From contig NC_018515.1 of NCBI RefSeq assembly GCF_000231385.2, positions 2,934,501 to 2,998,500 on the forward strand: a stretch of DNA of 64,000 bases, in the 5' to 3' direction. Shown one piece after another: positions 52,601 through 61,099 of the stretch. Origin of the DNA: Desulfosporosinus meridiei DSM 13257 (lineage in GTDB: Bacteria > Bacillota > Desulfitobacteriia > Desulfitobacteriales > Desulfitobacteriaceae). Position 1 is the first letter of the stretch. Each line of letters opens with the position of its first letter. The notes under the pieces are model-generated. The model was not told where the DNA came from, did no database searches, and was given only the letters and a program-made list of their open reading frames with translations. The position numbers and the translations under genes are program-made.

Positions 52601-53157
52601 TGATCTTGCAGTTCCAGAAAAAAGTTACCTTTCCCAAATATCTCCTCATACTCAAGAGCGGTTTTGATTGCCGTTTCCAGTTGGTCATGAACTAAGTAAT
52701 CGGAAACTTCTCCAGCTAAACAAGCACTAAGAGCGATTATTCCCCGAGCATGTTTGCGAAGAATTTCCTTATCTACCCTAGGCTTATAATAGAAACCTTC
52801 AATATGCGCCATGGAAACTAATTTTATTAAGTTTCGATACCCCTGCTCAGTTTCAGCTAACAAGACCAAGTGATAATTTGAGTCGTCCTTTCCCTGTACT
52901 TTATCCGTTCTCTTATTAGGTGCGACGTAAACCTCACAGCCAATAATCGGTTTAATTCCCGCTTGTTTACAAGCCTTATAAAAGTCAATAACTCCATACA
53001 TAACTCCATGATCTGTGATAGCCAAAGCCGACATTTTCAGTTCCACAGCACGCTGAACTAAATTTTTAATTCGTGCTGCCCCGTCTAGCAGGCTAAATTC
53101 TGTATGATTATGCAGGTGTACAAAGCCATGCATATTATGAGCTACTTGAGCCCTCAT
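49645..53157 (-). CDS. dnaE: DNA polymerase III subunit alpha
   Basis: This 1170-residue polymerase has an N-terminal PHP domain (FVHLHNHTEFSLLDG, then ITDHGVMYG). The palm domain has GPGRGSAAASMVAYLLGIT and MPDIDIDFDPEGRERV (the catalytic DxD), and the finger region follows with FAEYGFNKGHATAYAVISYQTA. A helix-hairpin-helix, an OB domain (VALGGLVTGFRQNITKKGEMM) and a C-terminal tail follow. Length is that of DnaE1-type enzymes. The start at 53157 is six bases after AGGTGGG. No PolC is in the window. Confidence 0.97.
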   Translation of the reverse strand: MRAQVAHNMHGFVHLHNHTEFSLLDGAARIKNLVQRAVELKMSALAITDHGVMYGVIDFYKACKQAGIKPIIGCEVYVAPNKRTDKVQGKDDSNYHLVLLAETEQGYRNLIKLVSMAHIEGFYYKPRVDKEILRKHARGIIALSACLAGEVSDYLVHDQLETAIKTALEYEEIFGKGNFFLELQDHGIEEQRKVNQGMWRVHESTGIPMVATNDVHYVNREDAFVQDALLCIQTGKTLEDTARMRFSSQEFFLKSEQEMSLLFGEHPELLSNTSMIAERCQMNFQFGENYLPVFEVPPGYTLDNYLEAECRKAFPRFYPQMTELECQRLDYELKVIFQTGFSGYFLIVADFCRFARENGVVVGPGRGSAAASMVAYLLGITSVEPLRFDLLFERFLNPERISMPDIDIDFDPEGRERVIRYVTEKYGSDKVCQIITFGTMGAKAAIRDGGRVLAIPLFRVDKVAKAIPSDLGMTLEKALEVSPDLARMVDEDEEIKRLYTLAKSLEGMTRHASTHAAGVVIAKDPLTNYLPLQRTSEDFVMTQFPMKAVEEIGLLKMDFLGLRNLTILQEAVRRIEETHGLKLDLLTLALDDSKTYELLASGNSTGIFQLESGGMRAILKDLKPTSFEDIIAVVALYRPGPMEQIPEFIRRKRGGNITYLHPKLEPILKSTYGIIVYQEQVMQIARDLGGYSLGRADLLRRAMGKKKKEIMAEERQNFIYGLQDSSGEWIIPGALRLGLTLEDAEEIFDLMAKFAEYGFNKGHATAYAVISYQTAYLKANYPLEFMAALLSTVMGSSDKISFYIQDARNSGIQVLPPDVQYSQVGFSLEEQAIRFGLGAIRNVGVNVVEKILEARQEGEFKSLDDFCLRVDQKVLNRRVVESLIRSGAFGSLCTRAQALAVIDQVLETTSRRQKDRLSGQFSLFDLDEDMEEGTALPEIPDFKEREILDMEKEFLGLYLSGHPLSSVLPLLKDYMSSDILTCLEGEEEKKVALGGLVTGFRQNITKKGEMMGSFVLEDLTSGIEVLVFPRVYAQTPSISNDDVVVVVGRYNIRDEEKKIFAEKITKLEDLKPSTVKAPKQELAAVAQVSEKPKRLYLRFSNQNSDLMETVLSVLQRFPGSQPVYFYFEDSKKVLEGKQSFWVDDRDELTKELCEVMDKCNVVWRQAKNFA

Positions 53158-53181
53158 AAGGATCCCACCTACCTTCCTTAG

Positions 53182-53215
53182 AAAGCCCCCTCAATCCAGT
53201 GGACGAGGGGGCTTT
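53182..53215 (-). terminator. Terminator of the CBS/DRTGG regulator
   Basis: AAAGCCCCCTC pairs perfectly with GAGGGGGCTTT around a 12-base loop. It lies between the stop at 53231 and dnaE, whose transcription may start downstream of it. Confidence 0.8.
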
Positions 53216-53230
53216 AGCCACATCAATTTC

Positions 53231-54553
53231 CTAATGGGCTGTATCACTCACCAATTTCTTGTCCCCAATCCTAGCGGTCATTAATCCTTTGGCCACTAAA
53301 TCATTATTAGCCATCACTTCGACTTCAATATTACAGTGCTTTTTAGCAACTAATAACAGCTTAGCTGTTACCACAATTTCTGTACCAACTGCAATGGGCT
53401 GTAATTGATAAAGAGTGAAATTCTCGGTAATTGCATTAAGTCGATACTTCTTACGCAGGGAAATGTAACCTGCCATATTCATAACTGTCACAATAACTCC
53501 ACAACTGGCAGATCCGTAATCGTCACTCATAGCGTTAGTGATTTCTCCTTCAATTGTGAGATGCTCGGCATCATCAACAAAGCGGAACCCACTTAGCACA
53601 AGATTGTCTACGGTTTCGCCAAACTGTGGCTGTTTTTGAACTTGCTGATAAGCTTCAATTACATCTTGGAGACTAATGATGCCAATCAATTTCCCCTGAT
53701 CCGCGACAACGGCAATTTCCCATCCTTCCCAAACCATAATTCGTGAAATATGGGTTACAGGGTCATCTCGTCCGACTAGAAATGGATTCGCATTCATTAC
53801 GTCTTTAATAGGTGTCTTAACATCCGCTCCGGCAACATCCACAGCAGATACAATCCCTACCAGAGTCATATCCTTATCAACCACCGGAAAACGACTGTGG
53901 TCAGTATTTTGGGACAGTTTTCGCCAATCATCAACTGTCGCATCGATTGTAAGAAAACTGACATCCTCAACCATAATATCTTCAACTAAAATAAGTTCTT
54001 TTTGAATCAATCGGTCATAGAGTGCACGATTAATCATTGAGGTGACTGCAAAAGTATCATAGGGAGACTGAATAATCACTAATTCATGCTTGCGTGCTAA
54101 TTCTACAACTTCCTCATCCGGCTCCAATCCCCCGGTTATTAAAAGTGACGAGTTGTTATTCAAAGCAAATATCTGGGCGTCTCTTCGATTTCCAACAATA
54201 CACAATGCCCCAGCTTCTAAGTAACGTGCCATAGTGTTTAATTCCATCGCAGCAATAACGAACTTATTGGGGGAGCGATCAAGATGGGTGAAACCACAGA
54301 CTACAACTCCTTCAGCAATCTGTGAAACTTCACGCAATGTCAGGTCCTCGATTTGTCTCTCCTTCAGCCCTTCAATTCGAATGGTTCCAACCTTTGGAAT
54401 CGAACGAACAAATCCTTTTCCTTCAGCTTCTTTTATAGCCCGATAAGCCGTTCCTTCACTTACGTCCAGTTCCTTGGCAATAAACCGTACGGAAACCTTA
54501 CTACCAATTGCCAGATCTTCAATAAAGGTTAAAATTTGTTGATGCTTTGTCAA
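53231..54553 (-). CDS. DRTGG/CBS-domain regulator of YtoI type
   Basis: This 440-residue protein has an N-terminal winged helix-turn-helix (VRFIAKELDVSEGTAYRAIKEAEGKGFVRSI). A DRTGG-like region follows (about 85-185, GALCIVGNRRDAQIFALNNNSSLLITGG), then a CBS pair (about 195-310) and a hotdog-fold C-terminal domain (GETVDNLVLSGF onward). This matches YtoI of Bacillus, and YtoI is also near dnaE there. CBS pairs bind adenosine nucleotides, so an energy or nucleotide signal may be sensed (inference). The start is a TTG after GGGGAGC. Confidence 0.92.
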   Translation of the reverse strand: MTKHQQILTFIEDLAIGSKVSVRFIAKELDVSEGTAYRAIKEAEGKGFVRSIPKVGTIRIEGLKERQIEDLTLREVSQIAEGVVVCGFTHLDRSPNKFVIAAMELNTMARYLEAGALCIVGNRRDAQIFALNNNSSLLITGGLEPDEEVVELARKHELVIIQSPYDTFAVTSMINRALYDRLIQKELILVEDIMVEDVSFLTIDATVDDWRKLSQNTDHSRFPVVDKDMTLVGIVSAVDVAGADVKTPIKDVMNANPFLVGRDDPVTHISRIMVWEGWEIAVVADQGKLIGIISLQDVIEAYQQVQKQPQFGETVDNLVLSGFRFVDDAEHLTIEGEITNAMSDDYGSASCGVIVTVMNMAGYISLRKKYRLNAITENFTLYQLQPIAVGTEIVVTAKLLLVAKKHCNIEVEVMANNDLVAKGLMTARIGDKKLVSDTAH

Positions 54554-54636
54554 CTATTAACGCTCCCCACTATTTACTATATCGGACTATAATTATATCA
54601 CATGAATTAATATTCACCTATGTCTTCTACTATCCA

Positions 54637-54816
54637 CTAACTATCTTTTCGACGTCTCTGAGTCATCAATCCTCCGATACGCCCTGCATCCTTGGCACTT
54701 AAAGAATGCCAGCCTTTATTATGAATCTGGTCAAGTAATCCTAATTCAGCCGCGATCTCCATTTTTAGCGGTTCTAAAGGATCTATTCTCTTTACTTTTG
54801 GCTTCTTGGCCTTCAT
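54637..54816 (-). CDS. Alpha/beta-type small acid-soluble spore protein
   Basis: This 59-residue protein has the SASP signature LKMEIAAELGLLDQIHNKGW near residues 17-36 and SAKDAGRIGGLMTQ near 40-52, the second DNA-binding motif of the alpha/beta family. It coats DNA in dormant spores. A basic N-terminus (MKAKKPKVKR) is longer than in Bacillus SspA. GGGGGAGG lies 8 bases before the ATG, inside the end of the upstream small gene; the intergenic distance is two bases. It shows that the organism forms spores. Confidence 0.88.
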   Translation of the reverse strand: MKAKKPKVKRIDPLEPLKMEIAAELGLLDQIHNKGWHSLSAKDAGRIGGLMTQRRRKDS

Positions 54817-54818
54817 AG

Positions 54819-54962
54819 TTAGACCCTCCCCCTGCTCATGATGTTAAAGTCTTCTTCATAGTGAGGGCAGTTTGGACCACGTTCACCTAAAATATGTTCC
54901 AACCGACAGCGACCATTGATCCCATAAAGGCAACGAATCGTACATAATTTTCTTGTCATCAT
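54819..54962 (-). CDS. Small Cys-rich protein co-transcribed with the spore protein
   Basis: This 47-residue protein has cysteines at about 7, 11, 19 and 33 (TRKLCTIRCLYGINGRCRLEHIL, then PNCPHYEED). AAGGAG lies at 6 bases from the ATG at 54962; a further ATG upstream is too close. Its stop is two bases before the SASP start and its 3' end contains the SASP's ribosome site. It is too short for a family assignment. The cysteine spacing suggests metal or disulfide binding. Confidence 0.65.
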   Translation of the reverse strand: MMTRKLCTIRCLYGINGRCRLEHILGERGPNCPHYEEDFNIMSRGRV

Positions 54963-55026
54963 TTTCATCTCCTTAACTTATAAAACTCTCCTCACTCTTT
55001 AAGTTTGACCATTTCTCAATAAAAAT

Positions 55027-55051
55027 ATCCCACTTGGTAATCAAGTGGGAT
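55027..55051 (-). terminator. Terminator of the MBL-fold hydrolase
   Basis: ATCCCACTTG pairs with CAAGTGGGAT around a five-base loop. Reading the minus strand it is followed by ATTTTTATT. Confidence 0.85.
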
Positions 55052-55067
55052 TAAAATAAACCTCTTT

Positions 55068-55766
55068 TTAAACTTCATATAAATCTCCTGGCTTAAGGGC
55101 CTTACCTTGGCTTTCCGGCACTCTGCGCTGTAGCAGATGCAAGAATTCTTCAACATCTTGAGCAATCACCGGAAAGGTATTATAGTGCATGGGGATTACT
55201 ACTTTAGGGCGCAATAATTGGGATGCATGTACTGCTTCTTCAACCCCCATTACAAAATTGTCTCCGATTGGCAGCATGGCAACCTCGATGGGATAGCGTC
55301 GGCCGATAAGCTCCATATCTCCGAACAGTCCTGTATCCCCAGCATAGTAAAGCCATTTACCTTCCATCTGAATCAAAAATCCACAGGCTAGGCCCCCATA
55401 AATCATAGTTTCTCCGTCTGGACTTATTATCCCGGATCCATGCAAAGCTTGGGTTAACTTAACCAAACCAAAGGGGAACTGATGCTTTCCTCCAATATGC
55501 ATCGCATGTGTCTTGGCCCCTTGACTCTTGCAATAATGAGCCAATTCAAAAACACAGATGATTGGAGCACCGGTTTGTTTAGACAATTCTATTGCATCCC
55601 CTAAATGATCGTCATGCCCATGGGTTACCAAAATTGCATCTAAATGTGTAAAATCTTCAGGTTTGACTGTAGCACTAGGATTCCCGCTTAAAAAAGGATC
55701 AATAAGAATTCGCCCTTCTACCCCTTCAATCTCGAAGCAGGCATGTCCATGGAAATGAAGTCGCAT
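55068..55766 (-). CDS. UPF0173-family metal-dependent hydrolase (YtkL-like)
   Basis: This 232-residue metallo-beta-lactamase-fold protein begins with MRLHFHGHACFEIE. It carries the metal motif THGHDDHLGD near residues 50-59, a second ligand in HIGG/DAL-type strands, and MHYNTFPV near the end. It is a single-domain UPF0173 type of unknown substrate. AGGAGG lies upstream of the ATG. The GH18 gene ends 24 bases upstream, consistent with co-transcription. Confidence 0.92.
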   Translation of the reverse strand: MRLHFHGHACFEIEGVEGRILIDPFLSGNPSATVKPEDFTHLDAILVTHGHDDHLGDAIELSKQTGAPIICVFELAHYCKSQGAKTHAMHIGGKHQFPFGLVKLTQALHGSGIISPDGETMIYGGLACGFLIQMEGKWLYYAGDTGLFGDMELIGRRYPIEVAMLPIGDNFVMGVEEAVHASQLLRPKVVIPMHYNTFPVIAQDVEEFLHLLQRRVPESQGKALKPGDLYEV

Positions 55767-55790
55767 ACTTAAAAAAACCTCCTATTTTAT

Positions 55791-56747
55791 TTAACGATTT
55801 ACATACTCTTCAAGTACTTCCCAAAAACGAGGATAACTTAGGTTCATCTCCCAAAGGGCAACACCGCGGATCCCCTTCTGAGTGGCTAGTTCCAACTTAT
55901 CTCTCAAACTTCTTGGATCTTCAAAATATACCGTATGACGAACCCCTCTGGTCTCATAACGGAAGTAGGTGCTATGCTGCCTTGCATTCCACTGCAACGG
56001 AGCCCCATATCTCCTAGCCAGCTCAGTTGCTCGTTGATAGCCAATGACCTTCCCCGTCCCACCCTCAGGCCAATCATACCCATAGAGGGGAATCCCCATG
56101 TAGATTTTATCCCGAGGAATATTAGCTATCGCATAATCTAAAACCTGAGTTACCCAAGGAATAGAGGCAACCGATCCCGGTTCGCTATGTGACCAATGTT
56201 CCTCATAGGTCATTAATATAACCTCATCTACAGCTTGCCCAATAGGCCGATAATCAAACGAACCTCTCCAAGCATTTTGAGGATCATCGGAAACCTTGGC
56301 AGGAACATCTATTGAGACCAGGAAATTTCCCGCTCTAAACATAGCAGACCAGTTTTGAATGAATCTGGTAAACAGTGTCCGGTCAGTCGGTGCAGCCTTT
56401 TCTAAATCAAGATTAATTCCGTCTAATTGATACTCAACCAAAATATCGCGTATGTTCCTCCAGACTTGATTAGCAAAATCTTGATCCCGGATTAAGCGGG
56501 CCATTAACTCCGTAGAAAACTGTCCTTGGCGCGTTAAATTGCTGACTACCAATAGTACTTTGATTCCCATAGCATGAGCTTCATTAATAAGACTTCGGCT
56601 TGGACGCCCGAGAATCGTTCCATTATTCTGAATCGAAACCTCAAAAATTGCTAATTCCTGTATAGTTCTGCCATAACGTTTGAGATAAGGATAACCTTTA
56701 GTTTGCTCCGTTAAGCCATTATAAAAGGCAAATACATTTAATGGCAT
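55791..56747 (-). CDS. GH18-family glycoside hydrolase (spore-type, SleL/YaaH-like, no LysM)
   Basis: This 318-residue catalytic domain has the GH18 signature LDGINLDLEKA near residue 107, with the catalytic glutamate. Barrel elements are VLLVVSNL, VILMTYEEHW and GVALWEMNLSYP. Spore cortex-lytic enzymes of SleL/YaaH type combine this domain with LysM repeats; here the LysM part and signal peptide are absent. It might act during germination or sporulation. AAAGGGGG precedes the ATG. Confidence 0.9.
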   Translation of the reverse strand: MPLNVFAFYNGLTEQTKGYPYLKRYGRTIQELAIFEVSIQNNGTILGRPSRSLINEAHAMGIKVLLVVSNLTRQGQFSTELMARLIRDQDFANQVWRNIRDILVEYQLDGINLDLEKAAPTDRTLFTRFIQNWSAMFRAGNFLVSIDVPAKVSDDPQNAWRGSFDYRPIGQAVDEVILMTYEEHWSHSEPGSVASIPWVTQVLDYAIANIPRDKIYMGIPLYGYDWPEGGTGKVIGYQRATELARRYGAPLQWNARQHSTYFRYETRGVRHTVYFEDPRSLRDKLELATQKGIRGVALWEMNLSYPRFWEVLEEYVNR

Positions 56748-56841
56748 ACTTATACCCCCTTTCCGACCATCATATGCATAGAAGGAAAAAGAAGTGTAGC
56801 TGCCTCATTCTGAAGAAAGTATTTCAGCCGTTTATTCTGGC

Positions 56842-57894
56842 TTATTTTGATTGGCGTCTACTAAGTCCTATAAGCTTATCTGTACGACGCATAAGAATTG
56901 TAACTAATAAAGCAAAGACAACTAAAAGCACTATAATGGCACCAATCCATTGACCCTTCGCTCCTAGTACCGCCGCCATTCCAAAGCAAGCGCTAATCCC
57001 GTACATTAAAAAAACAGCGTGCCTTTGGGTAAACCCCGCATCTAGCAGACGGTGGTGCAAATGCCCCCGGTCTGCCATGGCTATAGACTGCCCCCGTAGT
57101 TTACGTCGAATTATCGCAAAGGTTAAGTCAGTGACAGGCATACCTAAAATAAGCAGCGGGAAAACCAAGCCCAAAATTGTTGCCGTTTTAAGCAGACCCA
57201 TGATAGAGATCCCACCAATGATGTACCCCAGGAACATACTCCCGGAATCCCCCATGAAGACCCGGGCCGGGGGAAAGTTAAAAAACAGGAACCCTAGAAG
57301 GGCACCAGCTAAAGCCAAGGTAAGATTAGCTGCTGAAAAGGACTGTATCCCATTCGCTGACCAAAACAGTAAAATTGCAACGATAAAGCAAATCCCTCCA
57401 GCTAATCCATCCATGCCGTCCGAGACATTAACAGTATTAACCAATCCAACAACCCAAAACAACATTAACGCCAGGCCAACAATGCCTAAATGAAGCTTAT
57501 CAAAATTAAGGGGTTCTTGGAGGAAGGGAAGAGATATAGAATTCATGGAAAAATCGAAGAAGATAAGCACTGCAGCTGCTGCGATTTGCCAATAAAGCTT
57601 ATATAAGGGTCGAATTTCACGGATGTCATCCCAAATGCCTACGGCCATAATAATACTGCTTCCAATGAATAGACCCCAAATGTTTTTATCCCAGACTTGT
57701 GTATAGTAAGCCGCAATCCAAAATGCAGCATAGATAGCTAAGCCTCCGAGACGTGGAATCGGTCGCCGATGAATATGCCGACCACCCGGATAGGCAATCG
57801 CTCCCCAATATTTTGCCAGTCTCATGGAAACCGGTGTAGCAAATACTGCAATAACTAAGGCCATAAGAAATGTCAGCCCATACCCATTCATCAT
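56842..57894 (-). CDS. WecA/TagO-type UDP-GlcNAc:undecaprenyl-P GlcNAc-1-P transferase
   Basis: This 350-residue membrane enzyme has about ten helices. Key motifs are GGRHIHRRPIPRLGG, GIWDDIREI, NVSDGMDGLAGG (the DDxxD type), VFMGDSGSMFLGY and DRGHLHHRLLDAG. It moves GlcNAc-1-phosphate onto undecaprenyl phosphate to start surface polymer synthesis. It differs from MraY in the RGHLHHRLLD motif. The upstream neighbour on the minus strand is trmL. Confidence 0.93.
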   Translation of the reverse strand: MMNGYGLTFLMALVIAVFATPVSMRLAKYWGAIAYPGGRHIHRRPIPRLGGLAIYAAFWIAAYYTQVWDKNIWGLFIGSSIIMAVGIWDDIREIRPLYKLYWQIAAAAVLIFFDFSMNSISLPFLQEPLNFDKLHLGIVGLALMLFWVVGLVNTVNVSDGMDGLAGGICFIVAILLFWSANGIQSFSAANLTLALAGALLGFLFFNFPPARVFMGDSGSMFLGYIIGGISIMGLLKTATILGLVFPLLILGMPVTDLTFAIIRRKLRGQSIAMADRGHLHHRLLDAGFTQRHAVFLMYGISACFGMAAVLGAKGQWIGAIIVLLVVFALLVTILMRRTDKLIGLSRRQSK

Positions 57895-57968
57895 GATTGA
57901 TCCTCTACCGCCTTTACTTCACACTTATTCTCTATAGTTTGGGCGTCAAAACCTATAATGATAATCTC

Positions 57969-58439
57969 TTAAACAAGATCCGGAAAACCCCATTGCCGTA
58001 ATACTTCATAAACGATAACCGCTACAGAATTCGAGAGATTTAAAGAACGGGCATCCGAGCGCATTGGTAATCGTATTTTTGTTTCGGGATAGCGATCAAG
58101 AATTTCCGGAGCCAACCCTTTCGTTTCCTTACCAAACAAAAGGTAACCGCCTGGCTCGTAGGAAATGTCCGTATAAGACCTGGAACCTTTTGTCGTCGCT
58201 AAGTAACGAGGTCCTACAGGGTTCTTCTCCTCAAACTCGGCAAAGTTTTCATAAATATAAATATCAAGCAGGTGCCAGTAATCTAAACCGGCACGTTTAA
58301 GATGTTTGTCATCAATGCTAAAACCTAAGGGTTTTACCAAATGTAGAGCAGCTCCGGTAGCAGCACAAAGTCGTGCTACATTTCCGGTGTTGGGAGGGAT
58401 TTCTGGTTCAACCATAACTATATTAAGTCGCTTGTTCAA
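57969..58439 (-). CDS. trmL: tRNA (cytidine/uridine-34-2'-O)-methyltransferase
   Basis: This 156-residue SPOUT methyltransferase is near TrmL in length. The signature NIVMVEPEIPPNTGNVARLCAATG lies near the N-terminus. The knot region has YLLFGKETKGLAPEILDRYP and IRLPMRSDARSLNLSNSVAVIVYE. It methylates the wobble base of Leu tRNAs. The start is a TTG at 58439, ten bases after AAAGGAG; the frame continues further upstream to 58538 but that part overlaps FmdB. The tRNA-Leu in this window (46758) is a likely substrate class (inference). Confidence 0.9.
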   Translation of the reverse strand: MNKRLNIVMVEPEIPPNTGNVARLCAATGAALHLVKPLGFSIDDKHLKRAGLDYWHLLDIYIYENFAEFEEKNPVGPRYLATTKGSRSYTDISYEPGGYLLFGKETKGLAPEILDRYPETKIRLPMRSDARSLNLSNSVAVIVYEVLRQWGFPDLV

Positions 58440-58455
58440 AAAGACAGTTCTCCTT

Positions 58456-58671
58456 TCAATGACATCCTGTACAATTACCACTGCAACTCGAAGAACAACT
58501 GCCCTTCCCACCACCACCAGGTATCCCAAGGCTGGCAAATCCTGAAATATTCTTCAGAAGTCCTGTGGTTCCACATTCACAGCACGATAAATGTTCTCCG
58601 TTTTCACCCATTTTGCATAATTCTGTGGTGATTCCACCACAACTTGGACATCTAAATTCATACATTGGCAT
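58456..58671 (-). CDS. FmdB-family zinc-ribbon protein
   Basis: This 71-residue protein has the FmdB zinc ribbon MPMYEFRCPSCGGITTELC and CCECGTTGLLKNI. The tail is rich in Gly, Cys and Ser (GGGGKGSCSSSCSGNCTGC), likely metal binding. FmdB-type proteins are thought to be regulatory, but the role is not known. Its 3' end is next to the trmL start, so the genes may be co-transcribed. Confidence 0.88.
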   Translation of the reverse strand: MPMYEFRCPSCGGITTELCKMGENGEHLSCCECGTTGLLKNISGFASLGIPGGGGKGSCSSSCSGNCTGCH

Positions 58672-58994
58672 ATAATAACCCCTCTTAACAATTTATCAAC
58701 TATCTCAACTATTATAACCTGAAAATCTGACAAACCCAACCTTAAATCTATCGAAACTTGTCATTAGAGTTTTAAATTAATAAAAATCCCTGAGAACAAC
58801 CTGCGAAATATGTGATTTGCTTTGCTTCTCTTCAATTGCGGGTTTCATCATGTAGAACAACTATTGATTATAAAATTTACAATTAAAAAAAATCAATAGT
58901 TGTTACCGAGATATTTTGTATACATATAGGAAAACCCTAGATGTTTCCTCTTGTTTTTGGTAAAGTTAATACCAACTTCAAAGGAGGAATTATC
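58672..58994. other. Upstream region of aconitase
   Basis: This 323-base gap lies between divergent genes. It contains a 14-bp perfect inverted repeat (58856-58869 and 58891-58904) followed by a weak TTGTTA/CATATA promoter-like pair. I see no riboswitch. Confidence 0.55.
58856..58904. repeat. 14-bp inverted repeat upstream of aconitase
   Basis: AACAACTATTGATT (58856-58869) and its exact complement (58891-58904) are separated by a 21-base AT-rich spacer, about 90 to 140 bases before the aconitase start. This is the size and position expected for an operator of a dimeric regulator. Confidence 0.6.
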
Positions 58995-60914
58995 ATGGGT
59001 CATAATTTAGCTCAAAAAATACTCTCATCTCACTTAGTTTCCGGTGATTTAGCAGGCGGAAATGAAATAGCGCTGCGTATTGATCAGACACTTACCCAAG
59101 ATGCTACAGGTACGATGGCTTATCTACAGTTTGAAGCCATGAACCTTTCTAGAGTACAAACCGAATGTTCGGTAAGTTATATAGATCATAATACACTCCA
59201 AACCGGGTTTGAAAATGCTGATGATCATGCTTTCCTGCAAAGTACAGCGGCACGCTTTGGGGCCTATTTTTCCCGTCCCGGAAACGGAATCTGCCACCAG
59301 GTTCATCTTGAACGCTTTGCCAAACCAGGCAAAACACTCCTCGGGTCAGATAGCCATACCCCCACCGCCGGTGGAATGGGGATGCTAGCTATGGGTGCCG
59401 GGGGGCTTGATGTTGCTGTGGCAATGGGTGGAGGAGCCTTTTACCTTCCCAGCCCTAAAGTCCTGCGGGTTTGGCTGACAGGAAAGCTTTCCGAATGGGT
59501 GTCTGCTAAGGATATTATCTTAGAAGTACTCCGACTCCTTTCTGTCAAAGGTGGAGTCGGTAAAATAATTGAGTATGCCGGGCCGGGAGTAAAAACCCTT
59601 ACTGTTCCGGAACGCTCAACTATAACTAATATGGGTGCTGAGCTGGGTGCGTCTGCTTCGATTTTCCCGAGTGACGAACAAACTCTGCGCTTTCTTGAGG
59701 CCCAAGGCAGAGGGGAAGACTATATTCCCTTATCTGCGGATGAAGATGCCACTTATGACGAAGAGCTGAAAATCGATCTGTCTCTTCTGGTTCCCCTCAT
59801 CGCCCAGCCCCATAGCCCTGATAATGTGGTTCCTGTAAGCAATCATTCTGCAACTGCTGTTCAACAGGTGGCGATTGGAAGTTGTACAAATTCATCCTAT
59901 CAGGATCTAATGAGAGTTCGGGAAATTCTAAAAGGTAAGCAGGTCCATCCAAATGTGAGCTTAGTTATTTCTCCAGGTTCACGTCAAGTGTTGAGCATGC
60001 TTTCCAGCAATGGTGCCTTAACCGATCTTCTCGATAGTGGAGCACGTCTCCTTGAATCAACTTGTGGTCCCTGTATTGGTATGGGGCAATCTCCAGTCTC
60101 TAAAGGAGTCTCTGTCCGAACCTTTAATCGAAATTTCTTAGGCCGCAGCGGGACTCAAGATGCTTCAGTCTTCTTAGCCAGTCCGGAAGTCGCAGCAGCC
60201 TCTGCTCTCACCGGCTTCATCACTGATCCCCGGACTCTGGGGCTTTCCTCTGAAGTTGAGTTTCCGGAACGCTTTCGCCTTGATGACAGCATGATTATTC
60301 CTCCCGGTGATCCGGATACGATCATTCGGCGCGGACCCAATATTCAGCCACTCCCAATTGCCCCTGCTCTGGATAATTCTCTTGATTTGCCAGTCATCTT
60401 AAAGCTGGGCAATAATATTACAACCGATGATATCATGCCAGCGGGATCGAAAATCCTCCCCCTTCGTTCCAATATCCCGGCAATTTCTGAATATACCTTC
60501 CACAAGATCGATCCTCAGTTTGCCGAAAAAGCCAAAGCCCACAAACAAAGCATGATTATTGCCGGACATAATTATGGTCAAGGCTCAAGCAGAGAGCATG
60601 CTGCTCTGGCTCCTATGTATCTGGGTCTCCGTATTGTTTTAGCTCAGAGCTTTGCCCGAATTCATCGTGCTAACCTCATTAATTTTGGTATTCTTCCTCT
60701 TACCTTTGTCGATGAAAATGACTTAGACCGTCTAAACGCCGGTATGATCTTGCACCTGTCTGGTCTGCATCAGGCTGTAAAAACCTCCGAGCCATTTGCA
60801 ATTACTTTAGATAACGACTCAAAGCCGGTTTGGGTTAAACACGATCTTACCGAACGCCAAGCTAAAATCCTTTTAGCAGGCGGACTTCTTAATTCGACCA
60901 AGGCTGCAGTTTAA
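58995..60914 (+). CDS. Aconitate hydratase
   Basis: This 639-residue aconitase interconverts citrate and isocitrate. The HSDSHTPTAGG-type segment (GSDSHTPTAGGMGMLAMGAGGLDVA) is near residues 110-134. Cluster cysteines lie in GSCTNSSYQDL and in STCGPCIGMGQS. The late GHNYGQGSSREHAALAPMYLG is also present. The length and order fit the mitochondrial/archaeal-type monomeric enzymes. The start follows AAAGGAGG at 7 bases; the frame extends upstream to 58941 without a ribosome site. Confidence 0.95.
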   Translation: MGHNLAQKILSSHLVSGDLAGGNEIALRIDQTLTQDATGTMAYLQFEAMNLSRVQTECSVSYIDHNTLQTGFENADDHAFLQSTAARFGAYFSRPGNGICHQVHLERFAKPGKTLLGSDSHTPTAGGMGMLAMGAGGLDVAVAMGGGAFYLPSPKVLRVWLTGKLSEWVSAKDIILEVLRLLSVKGGVGKIIEYAGPGVKTLTVPERSTITNMGAELGASASIFPSDEQTLRFLEAQGRGEDYIPLSADEDATYDEELKIDLSLLVPLIAQPHSPDNVVPVSNHSATAVQQVAIGSCTNSSYQDLMRVREILKGKQVHPNVSLVISPGSRQVLSMLSSNGALTDLLDSGARLLESTCGPCIGMGQSPVSKGVSVRTFNRNFLGRSGTQDASVFLASPEVAAASALTGFITDPRTLGLSSEVEFPERFRLDDSMIIPPGDPDTIIRRGPNIQPLPIAPALDNSLDLPVILKLGNNITTDDIMPAGSKILPLRSNIPAISEYTFHKIDPQFAEKAKAHKQSMIIAGHNYGQGSSREHAALAPMYLGLRIVLAQSFARIHRANLINFGILPLTFVDENDLDRLNAGMILHLSGLHQAVKTSEPFAITLDNDSKPVWVKHDLTERQAKILLAGGLLNSTKAAV

Positions 60915-60978
60915 CAGACCTCCTTATTTGATCTTTTATAATAAATAAAAACATGCTAAGATGTGTTATATATTAGAA

Positions 60979-61025
60979 GCAACTATGGTTATGGACATTA
61001 TTTTTGGGTCCATGGCCTTAGTTGC
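60979..61025 (+). other. Imperfect hairpin between aconitase and the Lrp-type regulator
   Basis: GCAACTA/TAGTTGC and inner ATGGAC/GTCCAT arms form a two-part stem. The T run is inside the loop, so it is not a typical terminator. Confidence 0.45.
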
Positions 61026-61099
61026 AATTATGCTCAAAACGTATACAGAATACAAAAAATAGTTTTGCTTTTTGAAGTATAATAGAAGAGGTGGATTAA

